DNA of 64,000 nucleotides. Origin: Petrosia ficiformis (lineage: Eukaryota; Porifera; Demospongiae; Haplosclerida; Petrosiidae). Made by a program: the position numbers and the translations under genes. Position 1 is the stretch's first letter. Each line of letters begins with the position of its first letter. Positions 39,246 through 53,777 of this stretch are shown one piece after another. The stretch is from contig OX345646.1 in the NCBI GenBank assembly GCA_947044365.1, positions 5,979,678 through 6,043,677 on the forward strand, read 5' to 3'. The notes below the pieces were generated by a model that saw only the letters and a program-made list of their open reading frames with translations, had not been told where the DNA came from and did not search any database.

Positions 39246-39827
39246 TTATTTGAGTCCGGTTGTAGTTGATTTACGAATCCCTGTTAATTGACTTAATTAA
39301 TAATTATTAATTATAATTTGGTGCTTACTGTGTAGATTTGATGATTTTGTGGTGATATTTCAGTTGTATCTAATTAGTGTCATTGATAATTAATTATAAC
39401 GATTATAATTATACTTACAATCGGGTGGCGTTTCTCTGATTTCAATGGTTTCTAAGGTTTCTCCATTAAACATATTCTTATCAATATTTTTCCGAGACTC
39501 TTGATGTGGATTATTGGTTGTATCACGAAGAACCAAACAGAAATCCTGTTAGTATACTAATAATATCCTATTCATATTACACATTATATATACCTTTCCA
39601 TGTTCTCTTTCCCACCAGTTACCTAATTCAGCTCGACATAGATCTTGTCTACGATGTATTTCTAAAAATCCATCAAACATTATTTAAGATTAAATATATA
39701 TAATTACCTTCTAATACTGCAGGAGGAACCAGTTTTATTGCTGCCATAAACTCTAATTTCTAATTAATAATATATGACGGATTCATTTAGATTATGAAAG
39801 GACTTTTACCTTCAAATCTGCCTCCAT
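39246..39827 (-). CDS. Small uncharacterised protein, second copy
   Basis: Same as 29165-29746. Confidence 0.5.
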
Positions 39828-39884
39828 TTTGTTTGTAATTGTGACCACACCCACTTAATTACTTGAAGGTGTGGCTCACTGATT

Positions 39885-40066
39885 ATGGAGGTTGAAATTG
39901 TTGAAGAGTCTTTACCTTTAATCATTAGATCAAAAGTGGGGAATGAATCAGTCACTTTCCTTAAGAATTGGATTACAGAAAATAAAGAATGGATTGAAGC
40001 AAAGCTCTTAGAACATGGTTTGTAGTAATATTATTATAGTGTGATGACATCAAATATATATATGTA

Positions 40067-40098
<32 letters not shown>

Positions 40099-41240
40099 GG
40101 TGCAATAATGTTTCGTGGTTTCTATATCACTGAGGGTATACATTTTGAACAAGTTGTACAGAAATTCCAACCTGAATTGAGTAATGAGTACAGAGGTACT
40201 TCACCAAGACAAGCTATCCCAGGGACACAGGTAATGCACTGCTAAATAACCTTATATATATAGTATTATTAATATCTTTTAAAGTTTGTGTTCTCAGCTA
40301 GTGAAATACCATCCTTCATGCCAATACCACAACATTTAGAAATGTCTTTTCTGCGAAGTCCACCTAGAAATATTTTCTTTTGTTGCTTGGAAGCACCGAC
40401 CTCATTTGGAGGAGAAACAACATTGTGTGATTTCAAGAAAGTCTATGACGAATTAGATACTAATATCAAGAATGAATTTGAAACAAAAAAGGTATAATCT
40501 CCTTTTTTAATCTATTTATAAATAGATATATCATTTCTCAGGTGACTTATATACGAAATTACAATGGTAGAAAAACTTTCCTAACAGATCCAACAATGCT
40601 GAAGGGATGGCAGGATGTGTTTGATACCAATGATAAGGAAACCGTTGAGAAAGAATGTCGTAAAAATGCAATCGATATTCAATGGAAAAAAGGAAATGGA
40701 TTACGTCTTATTAATACAGAATCAGCTATTGAGAAACATCCTGATACTGGTCACAAAGTGTGGTTTAATCATGCTGGAGTATGTCCCTAGTAATTATTGA
40801 TTAATTATTGCTACCTCTAAAATTCCAGGTATTTCATTGGTCAGTGATAGCTGCTGAGTATTACCGGATCTATAAACACAGTGGTTGGATTAGATTCTTT
40901 TTCTTGTGGTTGATAGCTCTTGTTGCTAAATTCTTTTTCTTGCATATATTTGGTTCTGATAATGTAGGGTTTCATACTCGATTTGGTAATGGAGACGAGA
41001 TACCGAGCCGTTATCAATCTCATTTAGGAGATATTATATGGAGAAATATGGTGTTTAATAGATGGGAGAAAGGAGATATTGTTATGATTGATAATTTCAG
41101 AGTATCACATGGTAGACAGGTATAATTATATGAATATTAATATTAGTATTTATTGTTAATTATTTCATTAGCCGTACAGTGGCAGAAGGAAGGTTGTTGT
41201 GTCTTGGTCTAAACCGACACTAAAACCAAGTTACACTTGA
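39885..41240 (+). CDS. TauD/TfdA-type dioxygenase, second copy
   Basis: Same six exons as 29804-31159, including the hydrophobic insertion. Confidence 0.8.
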
Positions 41241-41523
41241 AATACAATTGTTATAACAGTGTTATATAATACTTATTTTTATTTGTTATTCTTGTTTTTA
41301 AAAACTAAAATATTTTTATACATAACTAATGATCATCAAGGGAATAATAAGGATACCGTAAATATCCTAATAATTAGAAAACTAGTCATGTTGTGATATG
41401 TAATCTAAAGAAGTCAGCTAACAGTGACCAGTGTTTGTGAAGTGAGACTATATACTTAATTATACTAATGGTAATTTATATATTATTGTTATACCTGGCT
41501 TATAGGTTAAGATACAGATACAG

Positions 41524-44500
41524 ATGGATGAAGAAACTATTTTTACAAAACGTTTTGTTGATGGAATTCAGAAATCTCATGAAGAGAGAACTGATTCAGT
41601 TAGTACTATTAATAGTTATACTATATATATGTGTTAATTATGTGTGTGTGTGTACTAAATTATTTGTTTTGTGAATGTCTTCTAAATTTATTGTTTCAAA
41701 TCATGTGTATATATATATATCTATTGTGGAATGTGATATATTTGGGAGTATACATAAGTATGTATATGAATATATATATGTGTGTGAGTATGTGATAATG
41801 TGTATATATATATATATAAAATGTATGTTTGTGTATATGTGTCATTGTGTGTGAGTGTATGTATATATATATGTATATACATATACATACATACATACAC
41901 ATACCTACATGTACACATTGTCACAAATACACACATACACGTGATTGAGGTGTAGTGATAGTGAAGTGTTATTATATGACAGATAAGTTGGTTATTACCC
42001 AGTATATAGTAATGTTTTAAAACATGTCTCATAATGATATCATGGTGATTATGATAATAGGGATATTACCTTTATCAGTTACTATATAACTACAAAACTC
42101 ATTTTAACTAGTAATAGTATTATATAGTAAGTAGCTATTGTTTCTGTGTTATAGTGAACGTGTTATTGTCACTCAATTAACATATATTGCTTTAATTAAA
42201 TATAATTATATTAATTAATATTTACTTAATATGGAGTGTTGATAAGTTATGTATATAATTAAACTATGAATATGATTATACATTTCACACCAGGAGACTG
42301 AATATTTGTGTCATGTTTTAAAGAAATTGAGTGAATTCCTAACTTTTGATACAGAGGCTCTGAGGTTAGCTATTTATATAATTTAAAATATAATTAATAT
42401 CAATATTCTATCAGGAATCTTCTTCAATTTGTTTCATATCAAACAATACCTGAAAATTCTGTATTATACAGGTGAATTTTGATTGGTTAGTTTTTATAAT
42501 ACATTGATCTGATTGGTTTATTTTCCCTCCTAGTCCTGGTGAGACAGCGTATTGTTGGTACTATATTGTTAATGGTAGTGTAATGATATCAAATATATAT
42601 TTCTATTCTGCTGGATGTAGCTTTGGTCAATGTGTGGACACCAACTTGAGAACTGACAAATGTTTAGTACTGGAGGATACCAGTCTCTTAAAGGTACTAT
42701 ATAATAATGATCATTTACTAAAACAGTTTTCATAACAGTGTCTGGACAAATTTACATTATTATTTAAGTAATTTAGTTTCTGAACTAAAAACAACAGTAC
42801 AGATGTATTTATAATCATAGTTCTTAATTATAGATTAACTATAATGAGAAAGAGTTAGAGAGATTTGTTCGCAGAGCATCAACTTGTATCAGTGGATCAT
42901 CATTGACTAACAGTATGGAGTTATCTTTAGTAAGAGCCATTACTAATGAAGAACAGGACCACACATTGTTACTAGTACAAAGAGATGAGCCCATTAGTCT
43001 CTCTGATGGAGAACTGATGAAAGATAGTGAAAAAACTACACCACTTAAAGTTAGTCACATGACTCTCACATGACTTACTAATAATGATGTATTTTATAGG
43101 ATAATGAAGGTTCACGTGATGCTGGCTGGTGTCTGAATAGTAGTAAAAGAGCTCAGAGTTATGATAGTGATCAGTTAGTTAACATCATGTTATGATATCC
43201 ATCATAACATCCATTTTATTTATTAGTTTCAAATTTGATGAGTCAGCAATACGAACTCTCTCTGCATCTAATGATAGTTTAAACAGAGCTGTTGAGGATG
43301 ACCCTATTCGTTTAGGAGATGAAGACGATGATGAGCATTTATCAAGGGAAGGAAAAGTGAAACTGAGAGACAAACGAAAAGTTGCTCATAGAAGAAGTGC
43401 CCCACCCACTCATAACAGATCATTAAGAGATTCAGTTGGATCACTGGATTATTTATCAGAGAGTCAGGTTGATGTAGATTCTGATGATGAAGAATCTGTC
43501 CAATCAGAAGTGAGTATCATGATGATGTCATAGTGATATCATCAGCATATACTATTACAGACCTCCAGCATGGATTCAGTCTATGAAGTTTTAAGTAAAC
43601 CTTCTTCAGAGAGAACTAACGAAGATATTGGTATGTTATTAATTAATGTAGTTAATTAATTGTTATTATTATTATTGTAGAAAGAGTCATGGATGTTTTA
43701 CAATACATGCCTGTAAGGAATATAATGTTTATAATTATAAATATATTGTCATGATATAAATACAGGCATTTTCTAATATGACATCAAACATTCGAGAAGC
43801 AATATTTCATGTTTTATTACTAACTACAATACCTGAGGAAGGCCATGTACTCATTAACAATGGAGACGAGGTTATATATTGTTTATTAATGTTACCATGG
43901 TGATATACAGCGACTCACCTTTCAGGTTGACAAGTGGTATGTTGTTCTACATGGTCAACTACGTCTCATTAGAGATTCAAATCCTGATAAAATACTTCAT
44001 ATCGGAGAATCATTTGGGGTGTCTGTCAGTTTGAAGGTATTACCACACAGAGGCCGACTAGTGACTGCTACTAAAGACTGTCAGGTAATTACTTCCTGTT
44101 TATTATTAACTACTTCCTGTTTACTATTACCTACTTCCGGTTTATTATTAACTACTTCCTGTTTACTATTACCTATTTCATTTATTATTAACTACTTCCT
44201 GTTTGTTATTAACTACTTCCTGTTGATTCTTAATGTTACAGTAATATCTACTCACGGTTCTAACAGATAATATTATTGATCAAAACCACTTTGTAAACAT
44301 AATAAGGACATCATTATCTAACTCTAGAAACATTTTCAGCTAAATCTGAAACGATAGATTTTTCAATGAAAAATCAATACCAAGGCTATAGTTCAGGGTA
44401 AAAATTCGAATTTCGAGAGAATGCTAAAATGCTCACGGTTCTAACAGATGATATTATTGATCAAAACCACTTTGTAAACATAATAAGGACATCATTATCT

Positions 44501-47500
44501 AACTCTAGAAACATTTTCGGCTAAATCTGAAACGATAGATTTTTCAATGAAAAATCAATACCAAGGCTATAGTTCAGGGTAAAAATTCGAATTTCGAGAG
44601 AATGCTAAAATGCTCACGATTCTAACAGATGATATTATTGATCAAAACCACTTTGTAAACATAATAAGGACATCATTATCTAACTCTAGAAACATTTTCG
44701 GCTAAATCTGAAACGATAGATTTTTCAATGAAAAATCAATACCAAAGGCTGTAGTTCAGGGTAAAAATTCGAATTTCGAGAGAATGCTAAAATGCTCACG
44801 GTTCTAACAGATGATATTATTGATCAAAACCACTTTGTAAACATAATAAGGACATCATTATCTAACTCTAGAAACATTTTCGGCTAAATCTGAAACGATA
44901 GATTTTTCAATGAAAAATCAATACCAAGGCTATAGTTCAGGGTAAAAATTCGAATTTCGAGAGAATGCTAAAATGCTCACGATTCTAACAGATGATATTA
45001 TTGATCAAAACCACTTTGGAAACATAATAAGGACATCATTATCTAACTCTAGAAACATTTTCGGCTAAATCTGAAACGATAGATTTTTCAATGAAAAATC
45101 AATACCAAAGGCTATAGTTCAGGGTAAAAATTCAAATTTCGAGAGAATACTAAAATGCTCACGGTTCTAACAGATAATATTATTGATCAAACCCACTTTG
45201 GAAACATAATAAGGACATCATTATCTAACTCTAGAAACATTTTCGGCTAAATCTGAAACGATAGATTTTTCAATGAAAAATCAATACCAAAGGCTATAGT
45301 TCAGGGTAAAAATTCGAATTTCGAGCGAATACTAAAATGCTCACGGTTCTAACAGATAATATTATTGATCAAACCCACTTTGTAAACATAATAAGGACAT
45401 CATTATCTAAGTCTAGAAACATTTTCGGCTAAATCTGAAACGATAGATTTTTCAATGAAAAATCAATACCAAAGGCTATAGTTCAGGGTAAAAATTCGAA
45501 TTTCGAGCGAATACAAAAATGCTCACGGTTCTAACAGATAATATTATTGATCAAACCCACTTTGTAAACATAATAAGGACATCATTATCTAACTCTAGAA
45601 ACATTTTCGGCTAAATCTGAAACAATAGATTTTTCAATGAAAAATCAATACCAAAGGCTATAGTTCAGGGTAAAAATTCAAATTTCGAGCGAATACTAAA
45701 ATGCTCACGGTTCTAACAGATAATATTATTGATCAAAACCACTTTGTAAACATAATAAGGACATCATTATCTAACTCTAGAAACATTTTCGGCTAAATCT
45801 GAAACAATAGATTTTTCAATGAAAAATCAATACCAAAGGCTATAGTTCAGGGTAAAAATTCAAATTTCGAGCGAATACTAAAATGCTCACGGTTCTAACA
45901 GATAATATTATTGATCAAAACCACTTTGTAAACATAATAAGGACATCATTATCTAACTCTAGAAACATTTTCGGCTAAATCTGAAACAATAGATTTTTCA
46001 ATGAAAAATCAATACCAAAGGCTATAGTTCAGGGTAAAATGATTAAAATGCTCATGGTTGCAACATGATAGATTACATATCAAACTTAATTAATTACTCA
46101 TTTCCTGTAGTTATTAATTACTCATTTCCTATAGGTATGTTATGTGTCTGCTGAAGATTATGGTCGTGTTTTAGCTCAAGGAGAGGAGAACTTGAAAAGA
46201 ATAGAAGAAAATGAAAAGATTGTTGCTGTTCTAGAAAAAAGAGCTGTTTCTGCCAAAAGAGAAGGATACTTTGTTATACAAGTATGGAAATAGATCATTA
46301 ATATTCATTATTATTAATTATTAATTATAGGCCACACCCATTAAATTGCTGGATTATTTATTGGAGGAAGGAGTTGATGATTTCTTTCATTCTGATTTTC
46401 TGTTAACTTATCGTTCATTCCTAAATTCCTCTCAACCTATTATTGATAAAATAACTAGTGTGTGGTCATCGTCATCATCACGTCAGAAAGAAAGGGTAAA
46501 TATTAATATAATTATATATTATAGTTTTTTAATAAATATATTAATTAGATTATAATGATAGTATTAAATTGGGTTAGTGATCATTTCTCTGACTTTGATT
46601 GTGTTGATAAGATGTTGTTATTTCTGAACTGGTTTGAACGTGTTCTCTTGGAAGATGTGAGTTATATCAATAATTGATTATCTAATTAGTACCTAATGAA
46701 TACCTAATGAATACCTAATTAGTACCTAATGAATACCTAATGAATACCTAATTAGTACCTAATGAATACTTAATGAATACTTAATGAATACTTAATGAAT
46801 ACCTAATTATTCTTTATAGGGTAAAATTGGAGAAAAGAGAATTCTCGATGAAGCAAGAATTAGAAATGCAAAAATTCGTTCTATAAACTTGGTAATTAGG
46901 TCTCATTCTCATTCTGTGTATGTGATTATTGGTATGTGTCTAGGATCGGGATGGTGTTAATGCTCCACTAGAGTTTAGTGTAGTGGGAGGTTGGGAATTA
47001 TCACATCCTGTTTTTGTCTCTGAGGTCACTCCTGGATCAAAGCCAGATACGTCCGGTCTCAGAAAAGGGGATCAGGTATTAATTAGGTGTAGTCAGTTAT
47101 TAAGGTAGTTATTAATTATTACTATTTTTAGATTTTGACTATTAACGACACAAAATGTGATCAAAGAGAATTACGAGAGGTATGTTTACCTTATAAGGCA
47201 AATATGTCTACATGAATTCCTAATATGGTAATGCCTGTCATGACCATATATGGTAGTACATATAAGTCCATATAACATGTACTATTTAGTATTACCTACA
47301 TGCATTAAGGCCATACACTTCCATATATGGTAGTACCTATCACTCCATTTATGGTAATACCATACACCCATCATTCCATATATGGTAATACTATTGTTTT
47401 GTAGGTATTGAATATTTTACAAAAGAATTACAAGTTGACTGTCACAGTAAAATCAAACATACCCAGTGAGTTATTAATTATTAATACTGATTGTACTAAT

Positions 47501-47893
47501 TAAAGGGGTATCTCCTATTAATAGAGTTCAATGTGTTCATGTTTGATCCCCCACAACCACCAATTGAACATCGGACTATAACTCAAAACCTCCCCTCAAC
47601 TGGTTATCATCCTATTTTAAGAAGTAACTCCACATCTGTCACAATGTCTTCTACAACTGCACCTGTTCTCCCTACTAAACTATCACTGGTCAAAGGTATG
47701 TGATATACATGTGATAGTCATGTGATACTCATGTGATAATTATTACAGACTCTCCTAAACACAAGCGCAAAGGACCAGTATGTTGTATAATCACTTAAAT
47801 ATTTTATTATTATAATTATCATAAATAGGGGTTTCTACCAATTGTAAAAACACTCAGTAAATCAAGCATGGAGAAATTTAAATCTCGTTTGAG

Positions 47894-47929
<36 letters not shown>

Positions 47930-50314
47930 TTATTTACTATTATAATAGAAATCAAAATACAACATCATCACTTGATTCAGTGGGATCAGAAAGTCCTTCA
48001 GGTCCACTTAAAGCTCGTAAGAAACTTAGAACACGTAAATCATCACAAGAGAATCTATTAGATGATTCACCATCAAATGGTGTAGTAGTGAGACCAGCCA
48101 CATCAGCTGAAGACTTACATTTAATAACTAGTGATAGATCACCAAAGGTCAGAGGTCAAACTATTATAAATATTATAATTATTACAATTATTCTTAATTA
48201 TAGCTCTCTTCAAGAACTAACAGACTCAGTAAAACACAAGTTGTTGATTCTGTAGTTAAAATATACATTCCTGATCATACTCATAAATATCTGGATGTTA
48301 CTCCAGTAAGAACATGATAATTAACATTCTTGGAATATTTCACATAATTTTCCAGACTACATCAGTTGCTGAGGTGATCTCAAGAGGAGTTAAAGAATTT
48401 TATCCAGATAGATTTGTGGCTTCACCTTCTGAGTAAGTCCAATTATAGTAACCATGGCAACATCATTAATTATTTATTGTATAGTGAATTTTGTGTGTGT
48501 ATGGTAACAGTGCAAAGTAGATCTGGTCCAATCAGAAATTCTGTGTTACCAGGACACCTCACTGATCTGGCTAATGTGATTGGTCTTGAGAGCAGGTTAG
48601 TAATTATTATTAATAATTCAATATTCATATATCTACCTTATAGATATTATTTGAAAGAGAGAGCATATCATGGAACTTTAGTACAAGATGAAGAAGCAGA
48701 GAGAATTGTGAAGGAAAGTAGACAATGGGAGAGTATTTTAAATCTTAAACCAATGCAAGTAGCTGAAGAGTTAACTAGAATGGTATATTATTCTATATAT
48801 CTATGTGTTATTAATATATATATATATACTTTAGGATTCTGAGGTATTTTGTAATATTGATCCATCAGAATTTATTGCTGATCTTTGGAAAGATCCTAAT
48901 GTAACATCTCGATTACACCTCAATGAATTTGAAACTGTATGTTACAATTGTAATAAACAGTCATGTGATGATCATGTGATGATCATGTGATATATAGATA
49001 CCTAATGATGAAATGTACTGGGCAATTACAATCATTGTAACAGAAACAAATTCTGCAATCAGAGCTAAAATAATTAAACATTTTATCAAAATTGCAAGTG
49101 AGTTATTAAAATAAACAGTTTATTTATAATAATAATAATAATTATTATTATTAGAGTGTTGTAAAGTACTAAAGAATTATAACACGATGTTTCATATATT
49201 GAGGTAAGTCAGGTAAAACTCCACCTACCTAATTAATGGTGTATAAATATATATATATATATATAATATTTAACTATCACGTGATTTCCAGCGGCCTGAA
49301 TCATGGATTAGTTCAGCGTTTACGAAACTCATGGGAGAAAGTTCCTCACAAACACAAGAAGACAATGGAGGTTACTAGTATATTGTATATTATTGTTTGT
49401 ATTGACCACACCCTCTTTTCAGGACTTAACAAGTTATATGAACCCTTTCCATAACATGTCAAAGTATCGTGAACTGCAGAGATCTGCTAAACCTCCTCTA
49501 ATTCCATTCTTTCCTATTGTAAAGAAAGATTTAACATTTCTGTATGATGGCAATGATTCTGTAGTTGATGGACTGATTAATTTTGAGAAATTGAGAATGT
49601 TATCTCGTCAGATCAGAATAGTAAAATCTTATTGTTCTCAAACAATATTGGTATGTATAATACATTATATTATATATAAGTTATTGAGTTACAGTATAAT
49701 CATGTATTAACCTTATGACATTAAACTATACACTATAGTACATATAAGTTATTGAGTTACAGTATAATCATGTATTAACCTTATGATATTAAACTATACA
49801 CTATAGTACATATAAAGTCATGACTGCCTATTATTGAAGTCATTGTGTAGACATTAATTAAATATATTTGTGTAGCCGGCACCCACAGAAGTTGATTTAA
49901 GTCAGTTAGGAGTGTTTAATAGAACCATTAGTAGTCTCCATGGATCACTGAGATGGAAACAAAGAAGTCCAGCTCACATGATGTCTCTGACTGAGAGTGC
50001 TTTAAAAAGAGTGTATAATCATGTTAGTGTGATGATGTGATATGATGTAATATGATGTAATCATAATTTCAGAATAGAATGGCAAAAATGGTGCGTAAAC
50101 ATTTATCAAGAAAATATGTTTTACAAGACGAAAACTATTTGGAACAAATCATTGATAGTCATGAGAAATGTCAGTTAATTAAAATTATAATAATTAATTA
50201 TTAATGAATATCGTAATAGTAATGATGACTCGACGAGGTAACCCTCCTAGTCCACTGAATAAAGGAAAGAAGAGTGTATTAGAGAAGAAACACAGTATGT
50301 TATTATCACCTGTA

Positions 50315-50361
<47 letters not shown>

Positions 50362-50881
50362 GTCTAATAATAGTAACAATCTAATAATAATAATAGTTAC
50401 TAATAATAGTTACAATCTAATAATAGTTACAATCTAATAATAGTTACTAATAATAGTAACAATCTAATAATAGTTATAATCTAATTATAGTTACTAATAA
50501 TAGTTACAATCTAATAATAGTTATAATCTAATTATAGTTACTAATTACAATCTAATAATAATAGTAACAATCTAATCATAGTTAAAATCTAATAATAGTT
50601 ATAATGTAATAATAGTTACTAATAATAGTTACAATGTAACAATCTAATCATAGTTACAATCTAATAATAGTTACAATCTAATAATAGTTACTAATAATAG
50701 TTACAATGTAAAATCTAATAATAGTTACAATCTAATAATAGTTACAATCTAATAATAGTTACTAATAATAGTTACAATCTAATAATAGTTACAATCTAAT
50801 AATAGTTACAATCTAATTGTTTGTGTAATCAAATCATTATTTAGGAAGTGCAAATATTTCTCCATCTAATTCATTTGGTTA

Positions 50882-50918
<37 letters not shown>

Positions 50919-51256
50919 ATAATTAATTAATAATAGATGCTACATCTCTTGATGTATTAACACATCCTACTCATTCCATTACAAGTAATAGTTTATCAGG
51001 TGAGGTTAATAAAATATGTAATGTGTAATATTATTATTACTAATTATTATTAGCTGTACTCTCTCCTATTCATACTGATGAGTGTCATACACATCAAAGA
51101 TCGCCTTCTGTTAATTGTAAGTTCATTATAACTAAAGACATTATTATGACTCAAGACATTATTATGATTGGTACTGGCCATTATGGGGCATATTACATCA
51201 AATATTGTTTCTGTTTTACAGCATTCACAAGTACAAACAGTGCACCTCCAAAATGA
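41524..51256 (+). CDS. RAPGEF2: PDZ-GEF: Rap guanine nucleotide exchange factor
   Basis: The complete RAPGEF2/6-type activator of Rap GTPases, in about 25 exons. Order: a first cNMP-binding-like domain (PGETAYCWYYIVNGSVMIS), an acidic Ser-rich linker, a second cNMP-binding-like domain (INNGDEVDKWYVVLHGQLRL), RasGEF_N (TPIKLLDYLLEEGVDDFFHS), PDZ (VFVSEVTPGSKPDTSGLRKG), a basic Ser-rich linker, RA (VKIYIPDHTHKYLDVTP), and the catalytic RasGEF (LTRMDSEVFCNIDPSEFI through KYRELQRSAKPPLIPFFPIV). The tail is Ser-rich and ends NSAPPK. The second domain has FGVSVSLKVLPHRGRLVT where real cAMP sensors have FGE...RAAT, so it probably does not bind cAMP, as in other PDZ-GEFs. Intron 44085-46134 holds an inverted satellite array. 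Vertebrate RAPGEF2 and 6 are equal relatives. Confidence 0.94.
44250..46040 (-). repeat. 181-bp satellite array, inverted, inside a PDZ-GEF intron
   Basis: About ten copies with a 181-bp period (CTCAC landmark at 44251, 44432 and 44613) of the reverse complement of the array at 17915-19655. Landmarks are ATCAAAACCACTTTG, CATCATTATCTAACTCTAG and GATTTTTC-AAT-GAAAAATC. Copies inside this array resemble each other more than those of locus 1, so each array seems to have homogenised locally. It occupies most of the 2050-bp intron 44085-46134. Confidence 0.94.
46685..46805. repeat. About 10-bp tandem repeat in a PDZ-GEF intron
   Basis: Repeated CCTAATGAATA and CCTAATTAGTA units, about twelve copies, in the intron preceding the exon at 46821. 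Confidence 0.8.
47215..47400. repeat. Degenerate repeat containing four CArG boxes
   Basis: CCATATATGG at 47244-47253, 47321-47330 and 47376-47385, and CCATTTATGG at 47345-47354. Most are followed by TA(A/G)TAC, suggesting a decayed short repeat in a PDZ-GEF intron. The core fits the SRF consensus CC(A/T)6GG. Confidence 0.6.
50305..50825. repeat. TAATAGTTACAATC tandem array in a PDZ-GEF intron
   Basis: An initial TAA run gives way to about 30 variants of a 14-18 bp unit built from TAATAGTTACAATC and TAATAGTTAC. It fills the intron between the exon ending at 50294 and the exon near 50846. Confidence 0.85.
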
Positions 51257-51432
51257 CAACGTTATTATTAATATTATAATTTTATTTTTCATGTCGTAAT
51301 TAAAATTTATTAATTAGAATTGAATTTTTGTATTATTTTTGACATATTCTCTTTTGTACTGACACACACATACACACACACACACACACACTATTCTCTA
51401 ATCAGTTGAATAAACATTTATTTATATAATAT

Positions 51433-53588
51433 TTAAGTACAGTTTTGAGATAGTTTCAGTTCACTCAAATGTCTTTCCAAATGTTTCTATATATAAAGAA
51501 GTGTTAATGATAGGAGAAAGAAAGATATATTATATTAACCTTTTGATCTTGTAATGATTCATATCGATGTAATGTAGCAGTTGATTTGTCTTTCTTTCTA
51601 AGTTCATTTTCCAAATCTTGAGTTAACTGGGAGCTGAAATTAATTTATAATTATAACGAATTATTATGCATAATAATTATTTACTAGTGTTGTTTAAGTT
51701 CTTCAATTTCCTTTAAAGCTTTCCTTTTTTGTAACATGTACTAAAAATAGTAGAAAAATATTAACTTCAAAAATTAATTATTATAATATTTTATAAAGAA
51801 AAGAGGTATTTGTACTATCGGGAGCCCATACTCTCTCATTTTATGGGCTCCTGATACAGTTGATAACTCACTGAACAATATTTATCATGTAATTGGACTG
51901 ACTCAGGATCATCACTTATTGGTATAAATGGCTATTGATAATAACAGGGTATTATGATAATACACACTAGTACTGTACTAACCTGTTCATCACTATTTAG
52001 CCCATTCACAAAATAAACAGAACCGACATGTGCCCTCTCAAGTGGACTATCATCTATTTGTCTATCATATATTAATGTTCTATCTTGTGTTGAACTACAC
52101 ATAATTATAATAATAATATATTAATACTTTATATAACACAGCATACCGTTCAGTTTCATTTCTATCATCTATTAATAACATATAGTTATTAAAATATTTA
52201 ATTAAAGTTGTGGCTTACCTACTCTATGTAATGGTGGACATTCATTGAACAACTAAACACACAATATAATAATAATTGAAGAGTGTTATATTATCAATAC
52301 TACCTGACAAATCTTTGTTAATTTTTCAACTATATGATGAGCACTTGGTCGTTCATCTTGGTCATGTGACCAACACCTGATAATAATATTGAATTAACAT
52401 TCTGTGATAGAAATATAAATAACATACTTTGATATAAGATCCCATACAAAGTTTGGCAGTCCAACAACTTCAGGAGGTCTTTCCCCTGTAATTATAATTA
52501 ATTATTATTAATTATTAATTTATTATACCTTTTCCTATTCGAAGAAACACATGGTATGGATGATGACTTTCAGTAACATTTAAGTTTAGTGTAGGTCTAT
52601 GACGAGTTACCATTTCCCATACTGTAACTGCAAAACTAATAGAGAATTAATTAAAATATTTAATTAAAATATTAATGATAACAAACCTGAAAATGTCACA
52701 TTTATATGAATGTTTACCTGTCAACAACAAAATAATGTTTAATCAATAATTAAACACATCTAGTAATCAAAACACCTTCCATTATTTCAGGAGCTAAGTA
52801 ATATGGTGTCCCTATGAATGTATCTGCAGACGTTGCTGTTTCAAGAAGTCTTGCTGTCCCAAAATCACACACTTTAAGATGAGTTCCATCATTAAATAGT
52901 AACATACTACAAATACGATTATAATACCAATTATTACTATAATATGTTATTAATCACTTTGGTGGTTTGATGTCACGATGAATTATTTCTCTATTGTGAC
53001 AGTAGTCAAGTGCTTCAGCCAGTTGTAAAGACCAGTGTATGACGTGAAGATAATTATATTCATATACTCTTTTAGCTTCATGAAGAACTGGTAATTAAAC
53101 AAACAAATTTAAATGTTGTAATGTATATATTTAATAACTAACTGTGATCCATGGAGAATGGTGCTAATTCCATGACCATGAATTGCTACATATTATAATA
53201 ATAATAAATTATTAAAAGGTAGATAACTCACTTGAGGGCCATATTCTCCAACACCATACATTAATACTATGTTTCTATGACGTATTGATTGTAAATGTGT
53301 CAATACTTGTTTCTAATATCAACAAATATACTATTAATAAATTAATAAAAAGTTTACAAGGTACCTCTCTAATAAAAGATGTAACATCTCCAATATTCTT
53401 CTGATTAAAAAACTTCACAGCAACTTGCTTACTTCTCCATTCTGCTTTATACACCACACCAAATGTACCACTCCCTAACTTTATAAGACATTAATAATAG
53501 AATGTTACTCATAATACTACATTACCGGTTCTTTATTTAACAGATCATCATGTTGTATAATTTCAATAGTCTCCTGATCATCCACCAT
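51433..53588 (-). CDS. MAP3K7: TAK1-like MAP3K
   Basis: A MAP3K most like TAK1, which relays TGF-beta/innate-type signals to MKKs. It starts MVDDQETIEIIQHDDLLNKE at 53588. The kinase domain has LGSGTFGVVYKAEWRSKQVA, VKFF, SIRHRNIVLMYGV, VMELAPFSMDH, IIHRDIKPPN (the Asn is completed across an intron), KVCDFGTARLL, GTPYYLAPEI, and a C-lobe with CDIFSFAVTVWEM and CWSHDQDERPSA. The C-terminus is a coiled coil (RKALKEIEELKQHSQ onward, then LQDQKHLERHLSELKLSQN), in the position of TAK1's TAB2/3-binding helix. The linker between them is shorter than in vertebrate TAK1. More than a dozen short exons. A related MAP3K of a sponge-specific branch is the main alternative. Confidence 0.8.
51817..51855. 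other. Short perfect hairpin in a MAP3K7 intron
   Basis: GGAGCCCATA (51821-51830) pairs with TATGGGCTCC (51842-51851) across an 11-nt loop. With a G-T pair and four more bases the stem reaches 15 bp. It is GC-richer than its surroundings. Confidence 0.6.
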
Positions 53589-53777
53589 TTTTAAAATGCC
53601 ACACCCATAGTAATTAAAAATTCCAATAATAATTAATTAATTATATAGACCAAAATTATATTGAATGATGAAACAAAAAAATGAAAGTAAACTAAGTTCC
53701 AAAAAAGCATTAGTAATTGATTGAGTGAAGAACATAAGTAAGAAAAGAAGATGCTTACTGAAATGTTAACAAAACAG

